Assembly (NCBI GenBank): GCA_964649845.1
Contig: CAZYSS010000014.1
Coordinates: 1 to 28,349, forward strand
Reading direction: 5' to 3'
DNA: 28,349 nucleotides
Source: RGIG3102 sp964649845
GTDB taxonomy: Bacteria; Bacillota; Clostridia; Oscillospirales; Ruminococcaceae
Of the stretch, positions 24,556 to 28,349 are shown in pieces; within the stretch, counting starts at the first letter, position 1; the number at the start of each line of letters is the position of its first letter. A model generated the notes under the pieces. It made no database searches. It was not told the DNA's origin and was given only the letters and a program-made list of their open reading frames with translations. The translations under genes and the position numbers were made by a program.

Positions 24556-24981
24556 TTATTCTTCGTCCATCAGCACTTCAAGACGCTGCAGAATTTTCAA
24601 AAACCAGCCTTCTTTAGTAGCCATACCCCACAGACCAGGTGCAAACTGTTCCTGGCGGATAATGCAGGTAAGCACAGCCATTGTCAGCTGATAGCTGGCC
24701 TGTGACAGACCGTAAATCAGAACTTCCAGTTCAATTTCGCCCATTGCTTCAGCATTCATAATTTCGATGTACTTTGGCTCAAGAATGTTTGCAACGTATG
24801 CATCTTCCACAAAACCCAGAATAGGGTTCCGGTACATAATTGTGTCAACAGGCATAGAGCCGTCTTCTTCCAGCTCCTGTGTTACCACGCGGCTGATCAT
24901 ATCTTCTTCAACTGTTTCAAAGTAAGGGATATATGTAAGAATTTCGGCAACGCCTTCTCTTTTATCCTTTGGTACGCCCAT
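24556..24981 (-). CDS. Small uncharacterised protein, DUF6508-like
   Basis: This 141-residue protein resembles, from memory, the DUF6508 family. An early LTYIPYFETVEED stretch (about 15-27) is followed by a central acidic/hydrophobic part. The C-terminal signature is AVLTCIIRQEQFAPGLWGMATKEGWFLKILQRLEVL, where DUF6508 proteins show an R-x-E-x-F-x-x-G-x-L-type pattern before a final helix. There is no signal peptide, membrane segment or catalytic motif. The protein is strongly acidic. CGGAGTG precedes the ATG. It is a single-gene unit, divergent from exonuclease III across 140 bases with two opposed promoters. The function is unknown and the family assignment needs a profile search. Confidence 0.6.
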   Translation of the reverse strand: MGVPKDKREGVAEILTYIPYFETVEEDMISRVVTQELEEDGSMPVDTIMYRNPILGFVEDAYVANILEPKYIEIMNAEAMGEIELEVLIYGLSQASYQLTMAVLTCIIRQEQFAPGLWGMATKEGWFLKILQRLEVLMDEE

Positions 24982-25021
24982 GTTTTATCACTCCGTTTGA
25001 AAATATTTTTTACTGAAGAAT

Positions 25022-25050
25022 ATCTTACCATATATTGTGCTTTTATTCAA
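25022..25050 (-). promoter_or_regulatory. Promoter of the DUF6508-like gene (divergent region)
   Basis: On the minus strand TTGAAT (25045-25050), 17 bases, TAAGAT (25022-25027), about 40 bases upstream of the gene. It is back to back with the exonuclease promoter, only 11 bases apart. Confidence 0.65.
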
Positions 25051-25061
25051 GAACGGTATTG

Positions 25062-25091
25062 TTGAAAAAGGCAGGCGGTGTATTGTATAAT
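25062..25091 (+). promoter_or_regulatory. Promoter of exonuclease III and the radical SAM gene
   Basis: TTGAAA (25062-25067), 18 bases, perfect TATAAT (25086-25091), 30 bases before the chosen exonuclease start. Its position inside the longer upstream frame supports the downstream ATG. Confidence 0.75.
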
Positions 25092-25121
25092 GAAAAAAAT
25101 ATCTTTTCAAAGGAGATAGCA

Positions 25122-25874
25122 ATGAAATTTATTTCTTGGAATGTTAATGGCCTGCGCGCCTGTATGGGCAAAGGCTTTATGGAATTTTTTAACGCTGAAG
25201 ATGCAGATTTTTTCTGCTTGCAGGAAACCAAGCTGCAGCCGGATCAGATTTCAATGGAACTGCCGGGCTATGAGCAGTACTGGCACAGCGCAGTGAAAAA
25301 GGGCTATTCCGGCACTGCCATCTTCACAAAGCACAAACCGCTGTCTGTTTCAACAGGTATGGACGATTATGTGGACGATGAAGGCAGGCTGATTACTCTG
25401 GAATATGAAAAATTTTATCTTATTACATCATATTCCCCGAACAGCAAAGAGGGTCTGGCAAGAATCGACTACAGAATGGATTTTGAGGACAAACTGCGTA
25501 CATATATGCTGAAACTGTCACAGACCAAACCTGTGATTCTCTGCGGTGACCTTAATGTGGCACACAATGAAATCGACCTGAAAAACCCAAAAACCAACCG
25601 AATGAACCCTGGCTTTTCCGACCAGGAAAGGGAAAAGTTTGGTCAGCTGCTGGAAAGCGGCCACACAGATACTTTCCGCCACCTGTACCCGGACCTGGAG
25701 GGCGCATACAGCTGGTGGAGCTACCGCTTCAAAGCCAGAGAGAAGAACGCAGGCTGGCGTATTGATTATTTTGTGGTGTCAGACAGCCTGAAAGACAATA
25801 TAAAGGATGCAAAAATCCGCAGCGATATTTTTGGCAGTGACCACTGCCCTGTAGTACTGGAGCTGGATATATAA
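25122..25874 (+). CDS. xth: Exodeoxyribonuclease III (AP endonuclease)
   Basis: The ATG at 25122, 5 bases after AGGAGA, gives 250 residues; an upstream ATG at 25035 would include the promoter. ExoIII cuts at abasic sites and degrades one DNA strand 3' to 5' in base-excision repair. Motifs are MKFISWNVNGLRA (N7), FCLQETKL (E35), the TSYSPNS region, CGDLNVAHNEIDLKN, the WSYRFKAREKNAGWRIDYF stretch, and the terminal GSDHCPV with D240 and H241. The length is normal. Its stop TAA shares a base with the ATG of the radical SAM gene, so the two are translationally coupled. Confidence 0.96.
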   Translation: MKFISWNVNGLRACMGKGFMEFFNAEDADFFCLQETKLQPDQISMELPGYEQYWHSAVKKGYSGTAIFTKHKPLSVSTGMDDYVDDEGRLITLEYEKFYLITSYSPNSKEGLARIDYRMDFEDKLRTYMLKLSQTKPVILCGDLNVAHNEIDLKNPKTNRMNPGFSDQEREKFGQLLESGHTDTFRHLYPDLEGAYSWWSYRFKAREKNAGWRIDYFVVSDSLKDNIKDAKIRSDIFGSDHCPVVLELDI

Positions 25875-26761
25875 TGAGTGTATGCAACATCTGTCCGCGC
25901 AATTGCAATGTGGACAGAAATATAAAACCGGGGTTCTGCTCAATGCCCGATACTGTAAAAATCTCCCGTGCGGCACTGCATATGTGGGAAGAACCCTGTA
26001 TCAGCGGTGAAAAAGGCAGCGGCACGGTGTTTTTCTCCGGATGTAATATGAAATGTGTGTTCTGCCAGAACAAGGAGATTTCCACAGGTGGATTTGGCAA
26101 AGAAATTACCGTGGAAAGACTGGCTGATATATTTCTGGAACTGCAGGCAAAGGGTGCATTGAATATCAATCTGGTAACCCCTACCCACTACACCCTGCAG
26201 ATAATACAGGCGGTAAAACTGGCAAAGGCAAAAGGCCTGACACTGCCAATAGTTTACAACACCAGCAGCTATGAAAAGGTGGAAACCATAAAAATGCTGG
26301 AAGGTATAGTTGATATATGGTTGCCGGATTTCAAATATATGGACAACGCTGCGGCATCCCGCTATTCCAAAGCAGCTGACTATGTGCAGTATGCAAAAGC
26401 CGCTGTTGATGAAATGGTGCGCCAGCAGCCGGAATGTGTGTTTGACGATGATGGCATTATACGCAAAGGCGTTATTGTGCGCCATCTTGTGCTGCCGGGG
26501 CAGGTGCAGGCGGCAAAGGCCGCCGTGGAATACCTGTATGACAGATACGGCGATAGCATTTTCATCAGCATTATGAGCCAGTACACCCCGTGTACAGACC
26601 TGGGGGATTACCCTGAAATAAATCGTAAAATTACACAGGAAGAATATGACCGGGTAGTGGATTTTGCGGTGGAAATCGGCGTGGAAAACGGCTTTTTGCA
26701 GGAGGGCGAGTCCGCCAGCGAAAGCTTTATTCCGCCGTTTGACCTGGAGGGAGTGGAATAA
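25874..26761 (+). CDS. Radical SAM protein, PflX/COG1313-like
   Basis: This 295-residue protein has the radical SAM cluster motif in FFSGCNMKCVFCQNKEIS (C57, C61, C64), preceded by an N-terminal Cys set CNICPRNCNV...GFC (C4, C7, C11, C22) that could hold another cluster. It is close to the PflX group (COG1313), relatives of the pyruvate formate-lyase activating enzyme with unproven function. The middle contains LVTPTHYTLQI and DIWLPDFKYMD, the latter also seen in activating enzymes. The substrate is unknown and no glycyl-radical enzyme lies in the window. The start overlaps the exonuclease stop by one base (TAATG). It is followed 2 bases later by the TIGR04076-type gene. Confidence 0.9.
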   Translation: MSVCNICPRNCNVDRNIKPGFCSMPDTVKISRAALHMWEEPCISGEKGSGTVFFSGCNMKCVFCQNKEISTGGFGKEITVERLADIFLELQAKGALNINLVTPTHYTLQIIQAVKLAKAKGLTLPIVYNTSSYEKVETIKMLEGIVDIWLPDFKYMDNAAASRYSKAADYVQYAKAAVDEMVRQQPECVFDDDGIIRKGVIVRHLVLPGQVQAAKAAVEYLYDRYGDSIFISIMSQYTPCTDLGDYPEINRKITQEEYDRVVDFAVEIGVENGFLQEGESASESFIPPFDLEGVE

Positions 26762-26763
26762 CC

Positions 26764-27012
26764 ATGGCAAAAGTAAAACTGACAGTTACAGCCAGCTGCT
26801 GCCGCAGCGGCTATCATAAACAGGGCGATGTCTTTGTTGTGGAAGACCTCTGCCCGCCAATCTGCCGGGAACTGTGGCACCGCGCCTATCCATATGTGTT
26901 CGCATTGCAGAATGGCGCACAGCTGGACTATGGCACAGAAAAGACGAAATGCTTTGATGTGTCCTGCCCTGACGGCGGCAGGGTGACAATCCACGGAGAA
27001 CTTGTGGAATAA
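26764..27012 (+). CDS. Small Cys-containing protein of the TIGR04076 type
   Basis: This 82-residue protein resembles the TIGR04076 family of small uncharacterised proteins, which commonly share a KVKLTV start, a Cys-containing middle and an AYPYVFALQNGA motif. Here those occur at about 3-8, C30/C34 (DLCPPICRELWH) and 41-52. Further Cys lie at C12-C13, C62 and C67, which could bind metal. There is no signal or membrane segment. GGAGGG lies inside the end of the radical SAM gene, and the start is 2 bases after its stop. That close spacing suggests a shared role, perhaps as partner or substrate; this is inference. Confidence 0.75.
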   Translation: MAKVKLTVTASCCRSGYHKQGDVFVVEDLCPPICRELWHRAYPYVFALQNGAQLDYGTEKTKCFDVSCPDGGRVTIHGELVE

Positions 27013-27039
27013 ATATAAAACCTGAATTCTCCACCCACC

Positions 27040-27192
27040 GCGTAGGGGCACCGCTACGCTTACTTTGTTCACCTGCGAAATATGATAAATCTGGTGCAAA
27101 ACCACTTACCCCGTAGGGGCGGGCGACCCCGACCGCCCGTGGCAAACCCACAAAATATGTGTTATCCACCCATCCCGTAGGGGACGTTGCCG
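27040..27192. repeat. Cluster of partial family A repeats
   Basis: Three CGTAGGGG-type ends occur at about 27042, 27110 and 27175. One is followed by GCGGGCGACCCCGACCGCCCG, which can form a hairpin, and one by ACGTTGCCGG. They fill most of the 282-bp gap 27013-27294 between the TIGR04076-type gene and the last gene. No promoter was clear. Confidence 0.65.
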
Positions 27193-27294
27193 GCATAGGA
27201 TGATGTATACCATCCCTGCCTGCACAATATAATCTGCAGGTCTGTGTCCCTTTTTCAGCCTGCAGATGGTTTTATATACAAAGGAGGGAGATTT

Positions 27295-28212
27295 ATGAAA
27301 AACAGTGATAATCTTATAGCCGACATGGATGAAAAGACAGGCGACTATTCCCGCCTGCAGATGCTGATGGAGGGCAACGAGGAAGAACACCGCCGCTATG
27401 AAAAAACCTGGATTATATACCGGATAATTGTTTGCCTGTGCATTATTTATGCAGGCACAAAAAGCCGCACAGATACAGATGCCATAAAGGCAAAAGCTGC
27501 AGCGGAAATAGACCGGTATGTACAGCAGACCTACGGCGATGAATTTGATAAATTTCAGGTCTCTGACACAACAGGTACATATACATATAACGGTGAACTG
27601 ACTTTACTCTACCGCTATTATACAGACCCTGCCTGGCCGGACAGCGATTTTTCCATAGCTGTGGACACACAGGGGAATATCGCCCGTGACGGCTACCGGA
27701 CCAATTATCTGAAAGGTTCCGTCATATACAGCACCTATTCAGAACAATACAGGACAAACATCTGGAGAAAGAAGACAAAATTTACAGGGTTGGCCAGTGA
27801 AAAAGGTTATATCACCCTGCTGGACAATCTGTATTTCAGTGCAGATTTCAGCCGGAAAGATGACCCTTACAGCCACACCAGCTACGCCTTTGACGACAAT
27901 GGTGTGTACAGAGGACCTGTGCTGGACCTTGCCAATCCGCCAACTTTAAATCAGCTGGCAGAGGAGTTCGGCTGTATAAAGCTGGAAATAAATCTGGCAA
28001 AAGGCACACAGAAGGGTTACAGTGATATAATCATTCTTTTAAAAGATTATCTGGCAGAAAATGATATACATTTTGCTGTTGTCAGAATTACCATTAATTC
28101 AAAATCGGATTTCGGCAATATCAGCCGCCTGCAGTTCACACGGGAAGAAATGTACGGTGACTCATTTGAAACACTGCTGGCAGACAGACTGGCGAAAGTT
28201 CTGACAGAATAA
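27295..28212 (+). CDS. Unrecognised membrane-anchored protein
   Basis: I use the ATG at 27295, 5 bases after AAGGAGGGAG, not an upstream ATG at 27244. The 305-residue product is not recognised. Residues 1-38 are highly charged (MEGNEEEHRRYEK), followed by one short membrane segment at about 39-54 (WIIYRIIVCLCIIYAG). The positive residues before it suggest the long C-terminal part is outside. That part alternates beta-like strands with many Tyr, Asp and Thr (TGTYTYNGELTLLYRYYTDP, SVIYSTYSEQY), a PTLNQLAEEFGCIKLEINL stretch and a final helix. No catalytic motif stands out. It is a single gene followed by a stem-loop. Confidence 0.8.
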   Translation: MKNSDNLIADMDEKTGDYSRLQMLMEGNEEEHRRYEKTWIIYRIIVCLCIIYAGTKSRTDTDAIKAKAAAEIDRYVQQTYGDEFDKFQVSDTTGTYTYNGELTLLYRYYTDPAWPDSDFSIAVDTQGNIARDGYRTNYLKGSVIYSTYSEQYRTNIWRKKTKFTGLASEKGYITLLDNLYFSADFSRKDDPYSHTSYAFDDNGVYRGPVLDLANPPTLNQLAEEFGCIKLEINLAKGTQKGYSDIIILLKDYLAENDIHFAVVRITINSKSDFGNISRLQFTREEMYGDSFETLLADRLAKVLTE

Positions 28213-28256
28213 AACAATACAGGCACGGCAATGATTGATATGCCGTGCCTTGTTTT
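28211..28256 (+). terminator. Intrinsic terminator of the last gene
   Basis: AGGCACGGCA and TGCCGTGCCT form a 10-bp stem with a 10-base loop, extended by AAAACA/TGTTTT after a small bulge. It overlaps the end of the gene by two bases and is followed by TGTTT. Confidence 0.8.
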
Positions 28257-28266
28257 GTTTAGAGAC

Positions 28267-28349
28267 AACCACCAGCTATGCTAGTGGAAAAATGCTTTAG
28301 CTTTAAGCATTTCGCGAAGCGAAATGTCATTCCGAGTGAGCGACAGCGA
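28267..28349. repeat. Three small hairpins and a truncated family B repeat at the window end
   Basis: In order come CCACCAGC/GCTAGTGG, ATGCTT/AAGCAT and TTTCGC/GCGAAA stems. GTCATTCCGAGTGAGCGA then starts at 28326, the family B end also present inverted at 14154-14177 with one difference. The element continues beyond the window. Confidence 0.6.

Noticed and set aside
25940..26770. 276-codon minus-strand ORF opposite the radical SAM gene
   Set aside because: The plus strand encodes a recognisable radical SAM protein; the antisense product is low-complexity without a family match.

Overview
The window looks like a piece of a Clostridia chromosome (Bacillota), probably an anaerobic gut member of the Oscillospirales/Ruminococcaceae. 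This is inferred from gene content: one long bifunctional Rel next to recJ and dtd, a cdaA-cdaR c-di-AMP locus, a [FeFe]-hydrogenase beside Rex, a fused IspDF, a lipoprotein serpin and many short intergenic repeats. Two runs of exactly ten N (15538-15547 and 17207-17216) show that it is a scaffolded draft assembly. No rRNA, tRNA, CRISPR array, IS element or prophage was seen.

Layout. 1-8525 (minus strand) holds two groups read right to left: cdaA-cdaR-FAD dehydrogenase (8525-4811), then recJ-rel-dtd (4566-1, dtd cut by the window edge). A repeat-filled gap separates cdaA from ispDF (9984-8857, minus). A lone histidine-phosphatase gene (10207-10737, plus) converges on a rex-[FeFe]-hydrogenase pair (13076-10992, minus). 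Next come an HD-domain hydrolase (13360-14019, plus) and a three-gene cell-surface cluster (14338-18084, plus): SGNH-like protein, surface-carbohydrate transferase and flippase. A 689-bp repeat-rich gap leads into a minus-strand block (24981-18774): a DUF6508-like protein, an M20 amidohydrolase, ychF, a small membrane protein, mtnN, a short LRR protein and a serpin. The window ends with a plus-strand group: exonuclease III, a PflX-like radical SAM protein and a TIGR04076-type protein in tight order, then an unrecognised membrane-anchored protein.

How the genes fit together. Much of the content is housekeeping: alarmone and c-di-AMP signalling, DNA repair, isoprenoid precursors, tRNA and SAH clean-up. 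Rex placed directly upstream of a hydrogenase suggests NADH/NAD+ control of electron disposal. The SGNH-transferase-flippase trio probably makes and exports a surface glycan. The serpin lipoprotein suggests defence against host or competitor proteases.

Non-coding structure. Three repeat families fill most convergent and tandem gaps: (A) CGTAGGGG...CCCCTACG, (B) GTCATTC...GAATGAC, (C) a GC-rich composite. One B half-element is nested inside an A element. None was found in the three divergent promoter gaps. I found no gene cluster that is convincingly a new biological system. The best leads are the repeats, the group B-like hydrogenase/Rex pair, the serpin's long reactive loop, the ExoIII/radical-SAM/TIGR04076 coupling and the unknown last gene.
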